Below are positions 1-8,300 of a DNA stretch of 17,822 nt, in pieces (the first letter of the stretch is position 1; each line of letters starts with the position of its first letter). The notes under the pieces were generated by a model that ran no database searches, had not been told where the DNA came from, and was given only the letters and a program-made list of their open reading frames with translations. The stretch comes from JAQBFJ01 sp032123435 (GTDB lineage Bacteria > Verrucomicrobiota > Kiritimatiellia > UBA8416 > JAQBFJ01). The DNA lies in the NCBI GenBank assembly GCA_032123435.1, contig JAQBFJ010000038.1:1-17822 (forward strand), in the 5' to 3' direction. The translations under genes and the position numbers were made by a program.

Positions 1-73
1 AGGAGGGCTGTAGGTCTTGTATTTATTCCTCTCTCTTTGTATCCTCAAAATATGTTCGAAGATAAGAGAGAAG

Positions 74-120
74 CCTCCATACTTCGCCCATTCGACAAGC
101 TCAGGGCTACGTATGGCAGG
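74..120. repeat. REP-like imperfect palindrome
   Basis: CCATAC (77-82) pairs with GTATGG (111-116). The outer CCT and AGG extend this with one bulged C, and GCCC/GGGC pair inside. The loop carries the motif TTCGACAAGCTCAGGGC, whose core is a frequent intergenic repeat motif in many environmental bacterial genomes (recollection, not checked). It is probably an interspersed palindromic element rather than a gene part. Confidence 0.5.
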
Positions 121-170
121 CCATCTTAATGAAATCTTTAATCTTCGCTCCTGCCGTCTCGAGTTTTTTT

Positions 171-240
171 GACAGGATGGACAGGATAAGGCAGGATTAA
201 GACCCGTCTTCGTAGCAAACTACGCCGCGGCAAGCAGGAT
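171..240. repeat. Short ACAGGAT-type tandem repeat with adjacent small hairpin
   Basis: GACAGGATG, GACAGGATA and AGGCAGGATT follow one another at 171-198, and a further GCAGGAT lies at 234-240. Between them CGTAG (211-215) and CTACG (220-224) form a perfect 5-bp stem with a CAAA loop. No coding potential is seen. This looks like an interspersed intergenic repeat and is of the kind that recurs in gene-poor gaps. Confidence 0.45.
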
Positions 241-244
241 GGTC

Positions 245-290
245 CAAGAAATCTGGATAAAAATATCCGAAGATTTCTTGAACAGTTTTT
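245..290 (+). repeat. Strong two-part hairpin, possible terminator
   Basis: CAAGAAATCT (245-254) pairs perfectly with AGATTTCTTG (271-280). Inside it GGATA (255-259) pairs with TATCC (264-268) around an AAAA loop, leaving only a 2-nt GA bulge. On the plus strand it is followed after five bases by TTTTT (286-290), so it could end a plus-strand transcript entering from the left. The stem is AT-rich and no upstream gene is visible, so a repeat-family hairpin is equally possible. Confidence 0.4.
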
Positions 291-411
291 CTGATGGGTA
301 AAGAAGATGGAACATTGAAAAAATATTATTCTGTCTTGAGACCCGGAAAGGAATTCATGCTCCTGCTAAGGACGCATCGAATTATCCCGCTTAACGACAA
401 AGGGCTTTGGA

Positions 412-1110
412 TTAGTCTACAAGAGGAAATGTTTTATACATACGGGCAAGGGCCACAAATTCAGATATCAGGTTTTGTTTGACCCATTTTTTCAGATCTT
501 GATCCATAAGCTCGCCCAGGCCATCAAGAACTCTATTCGGTTTTATATTGCTCACAGCCTTGATGCAGTTATCCATATATTGTTCGAAGGTACATTCGAG
601 ACGCAGGTCTAATATTGATTTTTTCAGCGTTACTCTTTTGTTCATGCAAAACCAACTGTCAAAAACATCTCTATGCGTTAATGTTCTTCTGTCAAGAAGA
701 GCGGACAATTTGTGGGTGAACATATATTCCAATCGCATAACGTTCATCGATATTCCGAGATAATCTTTCAGCTCGTATTTGTCTGGATAGTTGCGGCTCG
801 ATATTTCTATCTTAAGTTTGCGACCACCGTGTTCGTAATCCAGAACGATTAACATGCCGTGGTGTTTCTTTGCTTCGTCATGCAGGGATCCGTAACTGGT
901 TAATACCTTCTTGATTTTACTGTAAACTCCAGCGTCACCTCCTTCTCCGATCAGATTGAAGTCAAGATCAACCGAAAATCTGGGTAACTCATAAAAAAGC
1001 ATCATTGCAGTGCCGCCTTTGAAAGCAAGGCGCGATGCTAACTCCGCGTCGGAATAGATATCTTTCAGCACTTCCAATAGAAAAAACTTATGTTTATTAA
1101 TTTCAATCAT
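412..1110 (-). CDS. AbiEii/AbiGii-family nucleotidyltransferase toxin
   Basis: 232-residue protein of the AbiEii/AbiGii toxin family, known as nucleotidyltransferase-fold toxins of type IV toxin-antitoxin and abortive-infection systems. Visible motifs: KGGTAMMLFY at residues 31-40 (nucleotidyltransferase GG[T/S] motif), SVDLDF at 46-51 (the DxD metal-binding pair), a conserved THKLSALLDRR segment at 132-142 and HRDVFDSW at 147-154, matching the family's K...R...RD..D pattern. It is somewhat shorter than AbiEii proteins near 300 residues, with the loss at the C-terminus, but all core motifs are intact. The ATG at 1108-1110 overlaps the antitoxin's end by 8 bp, indicating translational coupling. 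Known members block growth on phage infection by acting on nucleotide or tRNA substrates; the substrate here is unknown. The family call is strong; activity is inference. Confidence 0.82.
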   Translation of the reverse strand: MIEINKHKFFLLEVLKDIYSDAELASRLAFKGGTAMMLFYELPRFSVDLDFNLIGEGGDAGVYSKIKKVLTSYGSLHDEAKKHHGMLIVLDYEHGGRKLKIEISSRNYPDKYELKDYLGISMNVMRLEYMFTHKLSALLDRRTLTHRDVFDSWFCMNKRVTLKKSILDLRLECTFEQYMDNCIKAVSNIKPNRVLDGLGELMDQDLKKWVKQNLISEFVALARMYKTFPLVD

Positions 1111-1669
1111 TCTTGAACAATCTCCTCACCCGCTTTTCCAGTGCCCGGCAGTTGTAAACTTTCAAAAGCCCGATCACTTTGTCTTTGTCAATGATGTTCA
1201 TGTTGTCAAAATAGTAATTGCCATTGAGATACAATGTGTCCAGAAGCGCGCGTTCAGGGGTGGCAATGTTGACATTCTGCTTTTGTATAATCCCGTCGGT
1301 ATTGACCAGAACGGCATTCTTAAGTTTTCTATATTCAATATTATTGCCGTCAACTGTTATGGCCCGCGAAAGATAACTTATTGCCGTGATAACAGAAGAG
1401 TATTGAAAGATGACGCCAGATCGGAGCAGGACGGTTGTCAGAGAAATATAAGAAGGTGAATAGATGCGACAAGCCAATTCATCGGGAGAATAACCATCTT
1501 TTACATAAATTCCCTTGCGAATATTTTTTACAACACCATTCAGAACGTAATAATTGGTCTTTGCCTTCAGGTTGTCGGGGTTTTCTTCGCCTATAAGCAT
1601 CCCGATATCTCTGAGTCGAAGAACCGTGCGCGATGACTTGAATATTTCTTCTCTGCAATTGGTTTTCAT
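1103..1669 (-). CDS. AbiEi-like type IV antitoxin / transcriptional repressor
   Basis: 188-residue protein upstream of and overlapping the AbiEii-like toxin. Residues ~1-57 have the look of the AbiEi N-terminal winged-helix domain (helical start, then YYVLNGVVKNIRKGIYVKDG, a wing with the usual 'L...G.i..i.rGiY' pattern). The C-terminal half contains NIATPERALLDTLYLN, the ATPERALLD motif typical of AbiEi-type antitoxins. In studied AbiE systems the antitoxin neutralises the toxin without direct binding and represses its own promoter by binding inverted repeats; two inverted repeats lie just upstream here. Start ATG at 1667-1669 has no strong Shine-Dalgarno. The role rests on motif pattern plus gene pairing. 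Confidence 0.75.
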   Translation of the reverse strand: MKTNCREEIFKSSRTVLRLRDIGMLIGEENPDNLKAKTNYYVLNGVVKNIRKGIYVKDGYSPDELACRIYSPSYISLTTVLLRSGVIFQYSSVITAISYLSRAITVDGNNIEYRKLKNAVLVNTDGIIQKQNVNIATPERALLDTLYLNGNYYFDNMNIIDKDKVIGLLKVYNCRALEKRVRRLFKND

Positions 1670-1683
1670 AATATGAACTAAAC

Positions 1684-1700
1684 GTAAGAAAAAACCTTAC
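1684..1700. promoter_or_regulatory. Inverted repeat near antitoxin start (candidate operator)
   Basis: GTAAG (1684-1688) and CTTAC (1696-1700) flank a 7-nt spacer, 15 bp upstream of the AbiEi-like start codon. AbiEi proteins are known to autoregulate through inverted repeats in their promoters. The arms are short, so confidence is low. Confidence 0.3.
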
Positions 1701-1708
1701 CGTCAGTT

Positions 1709-1728
1709 CACATTATTGCTTTAATGTG
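1709..1728. promoter_or_regulatory. Perfect inverted repeat overlapping the putative -10 (candidate AbiEi operator)
   Basis: CACATTA (1709-1715) and TAATGTG (1722-1728) are perfect 7-bp arms around a 6-bp spacer. On the minus strand the repeat overlaps the candidate -10 hexamer of the abiE promoter, a placement suited to repression by the antitoxin. Binding by AbiEi is inferred from the known behaviour of the family. Confidence 0.5.
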
Positions 1729-1740
1729 GTTTCCGGGCAA
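1712..1740 (-). promoter_or_regulatory. Candidate sigma70-type promoter for the abiE pair
   Basis: Reading the minus strand, TTGCCC (1740-1735) is followed after exactly 17 bp by AATAAT (1717-1712), a 4/6 and a 5/6 match to the -35 and -10 consensus. This would give a leader of about 35 nt before the antitoxin start. The inverted repeat covers the -10. Confidence 0.4.
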
Positions 1741-1950
1741 GGAAAAAGTAAAAATGTTTTGAAAAAGGGCAGGTGCACGATTATATGGACTCCAGACAGG
1801 ACATCAATCATCCTGATACCCGTCGGACGCAAGACATAATCGGGCGTTTTCCTTCCATTTTACGGATGTTTTAATAAAAAATGTGAATATTTTCCCAAAA
1901 CAGCAAAGTTTTCGTCCGTTTTAACGTCTAATACTGTAAACTAAATTGTT

Positions 1951-2502
1951 ATGTGCGAAATAAAAGATGAACAACTAGTGAACGATTACAAGGCAACAGG
2001 AGAGACGTGTCATTTTGATCAACTGGTTCACAGACATATAAGTAAAGTCAGGGCAATGATTTACCATATGGTTCTTAACGATGCTGATGCTGATGAATTG
2101 ACTCAGGAAGTTTTTTTAAAAGCCTATAATGGTATATCCAAGTTTAGAGGGCGGTCGGCTTTTTCTTCATGGTTATATAGAATCACAATGAATACGGTAA
2201 ACAGTTTTTTGAGAAAGAAAATTCGCAGTCCCCTGTTCTATTGTGCCGATCTGCCTGAAATGAGCGACCGTTCTCCAACACCGTCAGAAAGATTTAAGGA
2301 CGATGAATTCAATTTGCAAGTAGAGAAGGTACTGGCATCTCTTTCACCGGTATTGCGGTCAGCCATTACTCTAACCGCCATACATGGAATGAAAGTGAAA
2401 GATGCCGCTAAAGCAGATGGATGTCTTGTGTCGACCATGTATTGGCGTGTGCACAAGGCTCGTGAGTTTCTGAAACAAAGACTGGATATAAAATATGAAT
2501 GA
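1951..2502 (+). CDS. ECF (extracytoplasmic-function) RNA polymerase sigma factor
   Basis: 183-residue sigma-70-family protein with only regions 2 and 4. Region 2 spans about residues 22-90 and contains DADELTQEVFLKAY (46-59), the core-binding 2.2 helix, and FSSWLYRITMNTVNSFLRKK (71-90), the -10 recognition segment. Region 4 spans about 122-176 with L..L.P..R.A..L....G..V..AA, then the recognition helix STMYWRVHKAREFLKQRL (161-178). It lacks regions 1.1 and 3, as ECF sigmas do. The length is typical. Its last 8 bp overlap the next gene, the usual arrangement for a sigma and its regulator. As first gene of a same-strand cluster of envelope proteins it is the likely activator of that cluster. 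Family call is near certain; regulon is inference. Confidence 0.95.
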   Translation: MCEIKDEQLVNDYKATGETCHFDQLVHRHISKVRAMIYHMVLNDADADELTQEVFLKAYNGISKFRGRSAFSSWLYRITMNTVNSFLRKKIRSPLFYCADLPEMSDRSPTPSERFKDDEFNLQVEKVLASLSPVLRSAITLTAIHGMKVKDAAKADGCLVSTMYWRVHKAREFLKQRLDIKYE

Positions 2503-3262
2503 TAAATTAACAAATATACTACAGGAGTGGGCTGCTAAAAAAATGGTTCCTCAGGAACATCTTAATAAACTGGCTAGTCATATAGGATTGGAATTATCCC
2601 GGGTAAAGTACAAGAGCCCCGTCATGGTTGAGATTCCTTTCTGGGTCAAGCTCAGCTATGCCGGGCTGGGAGCCGCAGTTGGAATGTTGGTTTGCATGTT
2701 TTTCATCAGCACATTAATTATAAAACAACCTTCAACTTGTGATGCAAAGCTCCCGTCAAAAATGGCGTTAATAACCGACAATCAAGTAGGTGCTGGAAGG
2801 CAGTTATTCGGAGAAATGGACCAACTTTTTGCCGATCGCTTAAGATGGGTTGTTCAGTCGGGCGGGGATATTGGACTGGGTGTTGAATCAATTAACGGCG
2901 GCGTGGATAAAGATGCAAAGCCCATGATTGTCCGGTTTGTTGTTGTATCGAAAAAACATGGAGAAACAGGATGGAATCCAGTATGGGATTTAGACATACT
3001 TCTCCGGGGAGAAGAAGTTGTTGAAGTTATGCCAAATCATAATGTTGACAACAAGATAGCTCTGTGGGTTTATCCCCTAAATGATGGCCGAATTATCGTT
3101 GACACAAGTTTATCATTAGATTTGCTGGTACGCCTTTCTTCCCGTGCTGATATTGTTGCACGTGAAGGCGAGCCGAATGAAATTGCATCGTTGTGTGATG
3201 ATAAAATTGAATATCGTGTTTTTCAGACGGTAAGATTGTTGGATAACAAATGCGGAACCTAG
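2495..3262 (+). CDS. Single-pass membrane protein, candidate anti-sigma factor
   Basis: 255 residues. The start ATG lies inside the sigma-factor stop (ATGAATGA), an 8-bp overlap pointing to coupled translation. Residues 1-48 form a small cytoplasmic segment (LTNILQEWAAKK...HLNKLASHIG, helical); a single transmembrane helix lies at about 50-76 (VKLSYAGLGAAVGMLVCMFF); about 180 residues follow outside, mixed alpha/beta, with a hydrophobic strand RFVVVSKK and a LWVYPLNDGRIIV segment. Anti-sigma factors of ECF sigmas typically have this topology and position. The zinc-binding HxxxCxxC motif of the ZAS class is absent, so it would be a non-zinc type. No family is recognised by sequence; the role rests on position, overlap and topology. 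A sensor or assembly protein unrelated to sigma control remains possible. Confidence 0.6.
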   Translation: MNDKLTNILQEWAAKKMVPQEHLNKLASHIGLELSRVKYKSPVMVEIPFWVKLSYAGLGAAVGMLVCMFFISTLIIKQPSTCDAKLPSKMALITDNQVGAGRQLFGEMDQLFADRLRWVVQSGGDIGLGVESINGGVDKDAKPMIVRFVVVSKKHGETGWNPVWDLDILLRGEEVVEVMPNHNVDNKIALWVYPLNDGRIIVDTSLSLDLLVRLSSRADIVAREGEPNEIASLCDDKIEYRVFQTVRLLDNKCGT

Positions 3263-3288
3263 CCATATTTACTGAAATCTAGCGTATG

Positions 3289-3293
3289 AGGAG
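3289..3293 (+). promoter_or_regulatory. Ribosome binding site of the secreted protein at 3300
   Basis: AGGAG seven bases before the ATG at 3300; it supports this start, which also begins a signal peptide. Confidence 0.6.
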
Positions 3294-3299
3294 TCGAAC

Positions 3300-4331
3300 A
3301 TGCCAAGTAATGCTGTGAAAAAGACAATATCTGCTCTTATTATGTTTGTTTTTGCAGGCATCGCTTTCGGTGAAGGGGCCAAAGTTGACATGGCTTCACA
3401 GGAACAATGGTCCAATATTTTCGGCGGCAAGGAAGTAATTTTTCACCTTGCTTTAAAAGCCGACGAAGCGATTGACGGATGTGTTGCCTGGCAATTTTCC
3501 GCGGCTGGCGGAACCATTGCCAGAAACGAGAAAGCCATTCATATTGAACCCCAAGTTCCATCTATTATTGAAATTCCTCTACAGGTTCCTTCTGTAAAGG
3601 ACGGCGTGGTAATGCAGGCGCAGATGTCTGTTTCTTTTTCAAAGACTGGCGGGTCATTATCAACAAATCTGCAGAAAACATTATGGATATTTCCCGAAGA
3701 TCCGTTTACAGGCAAAACAGAGTGGTTGAAAAAACTAAACATTCATCTGTTTGACCCCGAAAAGAAAACGGCAGAGATGCTTTCAAAGGCGGGCGTGCCC
3801 TTTGAAAGCATCATAAACATTGATGCTTTTGACTCCATTGGCGAGGGAATGCTTATCATTGGTGAAGGCATTTCTTTTCAAGATTACAAGGGGCTTGGTC
3901 AAATGGCCGTGAAATCGGCGACATCAGGGATACCTGTTCTGTTTTTAGCTCCAGCCGGCGGGGAAATACCTCTTCCCGGCATGGGAGAAACAACAGATCT
4001 GCCGGAACCTCAGCGTGTAATATTAAAGCGGAATGACGCGATAACGGATCTGGACAAAAGACTGGACGCGCAATGTTGGTCGCCTGACGGCAGAGTAGTT
4101 GTCAGCACTCTCGTGTTAAGCAGTAATAAAGAGTTTATTGCAGGCAGAGTTAAGAAAGGAGGAGATGGCTGGCCATGGGTTGAAATGAAATTCGATAATA
4201 AACATGCAAAACTGATTATATGCGGATTTGGGATTATCGAAAAATGGGATGCAGGGCCGAGTGCCAGATTTTTGTTTGGCAAGTTGTTGGAGTGTTTGGA
4301 AAACAGCAATGAAATACAAAACAGGAGGTAA
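3300..4331 (+). CDS. Secreted two-domain protein of unknown function
   Basis: 343 residues. Signal peptide at 1-24: KK, then a hydrophobic core ISALIMFVFAGIAFG. Residues ~30-130 alternate short hydrophobic strands (EVIFHLALKA, IIEIPLQVP) and look like an immunoglobulin-like beta-sandwich. Residues ~145-340 read as an alpha/beta fold: NIHLFDPEKKT, a GEGMLIIGEGIS strand-turn, GIPVLFLAPAGGEIPLPG, and a last part KLIICGFGIIEKWDAGPSA then RFLFGKLLECLE. That ending resembles glutamine-amidotransferase-like domains of secreted PVC proteins, but no Cys-His catalytic pair is evident, so this is weak. AGGAG before the ATG supports the start. It lies 37 bp after the membrane protein, and its last codons contain the ribosome binding site of the CsgG-like gene 4 bp downstream, so the two are co-translated. 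Function unknown. Confidence 0.8.
   Translation: MPSNAVKKTISALIMFVFAGIAFGEGAKVDMASQEQWSNIFGGKEVIFHLALKADEAIDGCVAWQFSAAGGTIARNEKAIHIEPQVPSIIEIPLQVPSVKDGVVMQAQMSVSFSKTGGSLSTNLQKTLWIFPEDPFTGKTEWLKKLNIHLFDPEKKTAEMLSKAGVPFESIINIDAFDSIGEGMLIIGEGISFQDYKGLGQMAVKSATSGIPVLFLAPAGGEIPLPGMGETTDLPEPQRVILKRNDAITDLDKRLDAQCWSPDGRVVVSTLVLSSNKEFIAGRVKKGGDGWPWVEMKFDNKHAKLIICGFGIIEKWDAGPSARFLFGKLLECLENSNEIQNRR
4323..4328 (+). promoter_or_regulatory. Ribosome binding site fixing the CsgG-like start
   Basis: AGGAGG, seven bases before ATG 4336, sits inside the last two codons of the upstream gene. It decides the start at 4336 over an in-frame ATG 108 bp earlier, which would leave a non-signal leader overlapping the upstream gene. 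Confidence 0.75.
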
Positions 4332-4335
4332 CAAA

Positions 4336-5283
4336 ATGATCAGAAGAACATTGGTGGTGATGTTGGTAATAACCATGGGGTGGACGACTCTAATTGTGTC
4401 TGCCCAAGAGAAGACGTTGGATGTTTATCCGACGGCAATTTTTGCATTTGCAGAACGCGGCGCCGGGGTTAAGGGATATGGCGAAAAAGTGAGCGACATA
4501 TTATTCGCTTCCCTAGTTGTCAATCCCAATCTAATGCTGGTTGATCGGGAAGAAATGAACAAAATCCTGTCAGAGCAGGCGCTCAATCTTTCAGGTATGG
4601 TCACACCGGATCAGGCCGTGCAAGTTGGCCGGCTTACCGGCGCAAAAATACTTATTACAGGCTCAATCATAGAATCCGATAAGACATTGTATGTCGTTGC
4701 AAAAATCATCGGCACTGAAACCAGTAGGGTTCTGGGGGAGTCGATCAAAGGCAACACCAGCGATGAAATAGCGCCAATGGTGGAGGAGCTTGGCAAGAAA
4801 GTTGCCGCCACAATCGAAAAAGACGCAAACAAACTTGTTGCCAAGGAAGTCAAAATGGAAGACCGGATTGCGGCACTGAAAAATACCCTTGGCGACGGCA
4901 AGCGGCCCGTTGTTCTTATTAAGATTACGGAGCGGTATGTGGGTCAGGCAACAATTGATCCTGCAGCCGAAACTGAGATTGCCATGTTCTGCAAGGAGAC
5001 CGGCTTCGATGTGCTGGACCCGGCAACGGCGGCGGACAAGCAGGCCGACATAGTTATCAAGGGCGAAGGCTTCAGTGAATTCGCTCTGCGACACGGTAAT
5101 ATCGTTAGCGTAAAGGCCCGCCTCGAAGTCAAAGCCATTGACCAGAAAACCGATAAGGTCATCGCTATTGACCGTCAGGTCGCGGTAGAGGTCGACCTCA
5201 CCGAACAGATCGCCGGCAAGAAAGCTCTTCAGAAGGCGGCGGCGGCAATCGCGGAACGTATGCTTCCGAAGTTGCTGAAGTAG
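4336..5283 (+). CDS. CsgG-like secreted/outer-membrane-associated protein
   Basis: 315 residues from ATG 4336. Signal peptide ends near VSA-QE (residue 23); there is no lipobox cysteine, unlike E. coli CsgG. Residues ~28-165 match the CsgG/FlgO/LpoB-like fold: IFAFAERG (35-42), then LMLVDREEMNKILSEQAL (66-83), the 'VDR..l..iL.EQ.L' hallmark, then SGMVTPDQAVQVGRLTGAK and ILITGSI (105-111). A second alpha/beta half (190-315) has PVVLIKITERYVG, ADIVIKGEG, ARLEVKAIDQKTDKVIA and a C-terminal LTEQIAGKKALQ helix; this ending recurs in a broken copy at 10624-10737. CsgG forms the curli export pore; many relatives with soluble signal peptides are periplasmic and of unknown role. In this cluster it is the shortest and most canonical member and may be the template of the larger paralogues. 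Family assignment good, role inferred. Confidence 0.85.
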   Translation: MIRRTLVVMLVITMGWTTLIVSAQEKTLDVYPTAIFAFAERGAGVKGYGEKVSDILFASLVVNPNLMLVDREEMNKILSEQALNLSGMVTPDQAVQVGRLTGAKILITGSIIESDKTLYVVAKIIGTETSRVLGESIKGNTSDEIAPMVEELGKKVAATIEKDANKLVAKEVKMEDRIAALKNTLGDGKRPVVLIKITERYVGQATIDPAAETEIAMFCKETGFDVLDPATAADKQADIVIKGEGFSEFALRHGNIVSVKARLEVKAIDQKTDKVIAIDRQVAVEVDLTEQIAGKKALQKAAAAIAERMLPKLLK

Positions 5284-5301
5284 TAAGCTGTTTGAGCCTC
5301 C

Positions 5302-5307
5302 AGAGGG
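5302..5307 (+). promoter_or_regulatory. Ribosome binding site for the GTG-initiated giant gene
   Basis: AGAGGG six bases before GTG 5314. It supports a GTG start, which gives a complete signal peptide; no ATG in frame lies upstream after the preceding stop at 5281. Confidence 0.5.
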
Positions 5308-5313
5308 TGCTTC

Positions 5314-8300
5314 GTGGATAGAGCGACCATCAATTTTTTCTTATCTCTGACAGTTGGGCTTTGCCTTGTGGGTAAGGTCTTGGCAAAGGATGCCCCACCA
5401 CGGCTCGCCCTCGTTTCGTCAGGAGACAAGAAGGCTGCGGCTATGGCGGCGTTGATGGAGGTAGATCTTTCGAGCAGAGATGATGTTGTTCTCTTGGATC
5501 GAGCAGAAGTCGGGAAGGTTCTGGCGGAGCACAAGCTATTGTTTGACGGCTTGCTGTCGATGGATGCAGCGATCAAAGTTGGGCAATTGCTGAAGTGCGA
5601 TGTGTTCGCCGAACTTCATTCTGATGCGGCATCAAGAGCAAATGCTGAAACGATTTCGCTTGTCGCTTTTGACGCACTTACAGGAGTGCGCTTGTACGAT
5701 AGGGCTGTAATCGCAAAAGAAGACCTGGCTGTTCAGGCCAGCTTTGCGTCGGATGCTCTTGTCGCCGGATTGTCAAAATGGCAGGGCGGTGACGTGGTTC
5801 CCGATTGCCGCACGCTTTCTTTTGTGAGTACGCGACGAACAGATTTGCCCGACCCATTGAAACATCTTCCTGAAACAGTTGAGGCCTTGCTTCAAAGGCA
5901 ATTGGTGAATACACCCGACGTTGCGCTCCTAGATCGCAAACGTCTGAATCTCATCGCCAGCGAAAGTATGCTGACTGGTGCTCGACGTGATCGCCTGCTG
6001 GCTTCGTGTGCACTTGTTGATCTGGATTTATCCAAAGGAAGCGGCGATACAATTATTGTCAAGGTGCACATGACCGACGGTTCAGACAGAGATCTTGCGG
6101 GTTTCGAAGTAGTTGATTCGGTCTTGAATGTTGATCAACTGGTTGTGGAGGCCGCCGGAATGATGGTGAAGAAGTTGAAGCTCAGACCTATGAGCGAGGT
6201 CATGGTCGAGCATGGATTCGAGGCCGATAGGTTTCTTGCTGATGCCGAGAGATTGCAGTTGCGTGCCAGAAGCACGGAGGCGGAAGCGTCTTTCGTTGCA
6301 GCAACTCTTCTTGCTGAGTCTGCTTTGAGGCGTGAGCCTGACAATGTCAGGATTCAGAAACTTATTTGTCGCTTGCATCAACGAGAGGCCGGAGGAGCCG
6401 CTACTCCATGGGAAGCATTTGTAGTTTTGGAAGGTGATTTTAAGATGATGGAGAAATGGGAATACCAGGAGGATGTGAAATGGTTCTTGAATGGCTATTG
6501 CGATGTCTTGCATAGCACGTTAGGGCGATTGCGTTCGGATGCAGAGAAGGAACGAATAGACGGACTGCGAAAGCAGGTAGGTCGTTGGGCGAGGAGTGCA
6601 AACGAGAGGTACCCCGGCTGCATACAGAGCGTGCGCGCTGTGGAGGCGTGGGCTTTGACAGCGAAAGAACTGCTAGAAGATGCTGGAGTGTGTTTGCCGT
6701 CTCTGCCCAATGCCTTCAGTTCCGCGCGTTACACTTCTTCGACTAACCATTGTGTCGTCAATCCTGGAATCTATTTCTATCAAATAGAGGAGTTCACACG
6801 CGGAGAAAGAAACGACCTGCTTGGCAACTATGAAAAGTGGGGAAGGAGCGGCGAAAGTCGAGTGGATTTGTTCAGCAGGATGCACAGTCATATCTGTGCG
6901 GCAATGCTTGTAAACGATTTCCCTGCCGACTTTTTGGAGTCTGAGCATCTGATGAAGAATAACTTGGCGAAAGCTGCTGATCTGGTTCTTCAAGATCCCA
7001 CTCTTGCCGGGCCGCTAGTGAGCATCTGCATGGACAGAGGGAACAAGGTTCCTTCGTTCTACAAGCCGCTGCCGACTGGACTGATTGCGGATGAAGTGCG
7101 GCGAGTTGCCGAAGTTCTGGATGGGAGGAAGGTCGCGTGCCCGTTGCTGTTGGAATACCTTGATGAATATGATGCGGATAATGCCGCTTATCCCGGATCT
7201 TATCTCAAGAAGGCATGGGCACAGCTTAAATCACCTGATTACAAGCTGCCGAGCGGAGATGTCTTTCACCCGCGCTATGCAGATTGGTATGTGGAGTGGA
7301 TTGAGAAGAGCTTTGCTGCACGATATGGGCGTGACATTGACATATTGGAGTCTGACGAGATTGAGATCGCAGAGGTCGAGTCGATATCGCGAGTATTTGA
7401 TTTTGAAGCTCTGCCTGGAATATCAAGCATCGAATCTGCCGAACTCGACGGTGATTGGCTGTATATTCTCGCTCTTCATACAGATCCACGCTCTTACGAG
7501 ATGAGAAGACTCAACATGGCTGATTGCAAGACGGAGATTCTCGGCGAGATTGTGACGGATCTTACGTTCAGGGCACGCACGGGTAATGAAATATCTATCG
7601 GCAAGAAGGCTGTTTACGTTCCGACTGAGCAGGGCGTGATGTGTTTTTCGACTGATACAACAAATACCTGGATGATCACCGATGGTAACGGCCTGCCTGC
7701 GCAGAGAGTGACCGCTTGCAGGGAAGCTGGAGATACACTGTATCTTGGATGCAGGGGGAGTGAGGATGGCTACTTGGTTCGGTGTGACATCAAAGGCAAT
7801 GATATGAAAATATTGGCTTGCAGCGGCAGAAAAGAGAAGAAGTCGGGCTTGGATGATTGCGCACCTTACACGATTGACAGCATTGTGTATGATGAGCGGT
7901 CGATGCGCATGTTCATCGCCTGCATGTTTCTTGATCCTGCGGCATCAGGCGTTCCTTGGCTCTGGTCCCTTGATGTAAAGAAAGGGACGCTGAGCAATGT
8001 TCATCGTAAACCCTATCACCCGCTCCAGCTACGACCTCTGGGAGGTGGTGACTATCTGATCCATATTGCCGAGATGAATGACGAGAGAGAAGTAACTCGT
8101 GTTTTGCATGATGGGAAGAAAGTTCAGGTTAAGGTGATAGCCCCGTCGGCGGATGGAGCCAGAGGGTACGCAATATGGTCCGCGGGCACATATAGGGGTG
8201 AACCCTTGGACGACCTGACCGATGTTGTTGTTCCTTTGATGAGTAGTATAGACCCCGAGAGGCTGAAGATTCGTTATAGCCATCCCGATTTCAGTGGGCG

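Larger units (their letters stand above)
1..411. other. Intergenic region without a convincing gene
   Basis: The stretch lies downstream (on the minus strand) of the AbiEii-like toxin. It contains the palindromes and tandem repeat listed separately. The only long plus-strand frame here (294-482) runs into the toxin gene antisense, has no ribosome binding site and resembles no protein, so it is not called. No RNA gene is recognised. Confidence 0.6.
1670..1950. other. Divergent intergenic region between abiE pair and sigma-factor operon
   Basis: The left part carries the abiE control elements. The right part is AT-rich (for example 1868-1900) and must contain the promoter of the plus-strand sigma-factor operon, but I cannot assign a -35/-10 pair with confidence. 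A weak hairpin CAGGA/TCCTG lies at 1797-1815. The sigma-factor ATG has no recognisable Shine-Dalgarno in the preceding AAACTAAATTGTT. Confidence 0.5.

Noticed and set aside
294..482. 62-codon plus-strand open frame
   Set aside because: It overlaps the end of the toxin gene antisense, has no ribosome binding site and resembles no known protein.
1797..1842. Inverted CGATTAT/ATAATCG and CAGGA/TCCTG segments before the sigma gene as a riboswitch
   Set aside because: Arms are short and widely spaced and no known riboswitch core is recognisable.
4228..4335. Upstream in-frame ATG as start of the CsgG-like gene
   Set aside because: It would overlap the previous gene by ~100 bp, bury the signal peptide and ignore the AGGAGG site before 4336.
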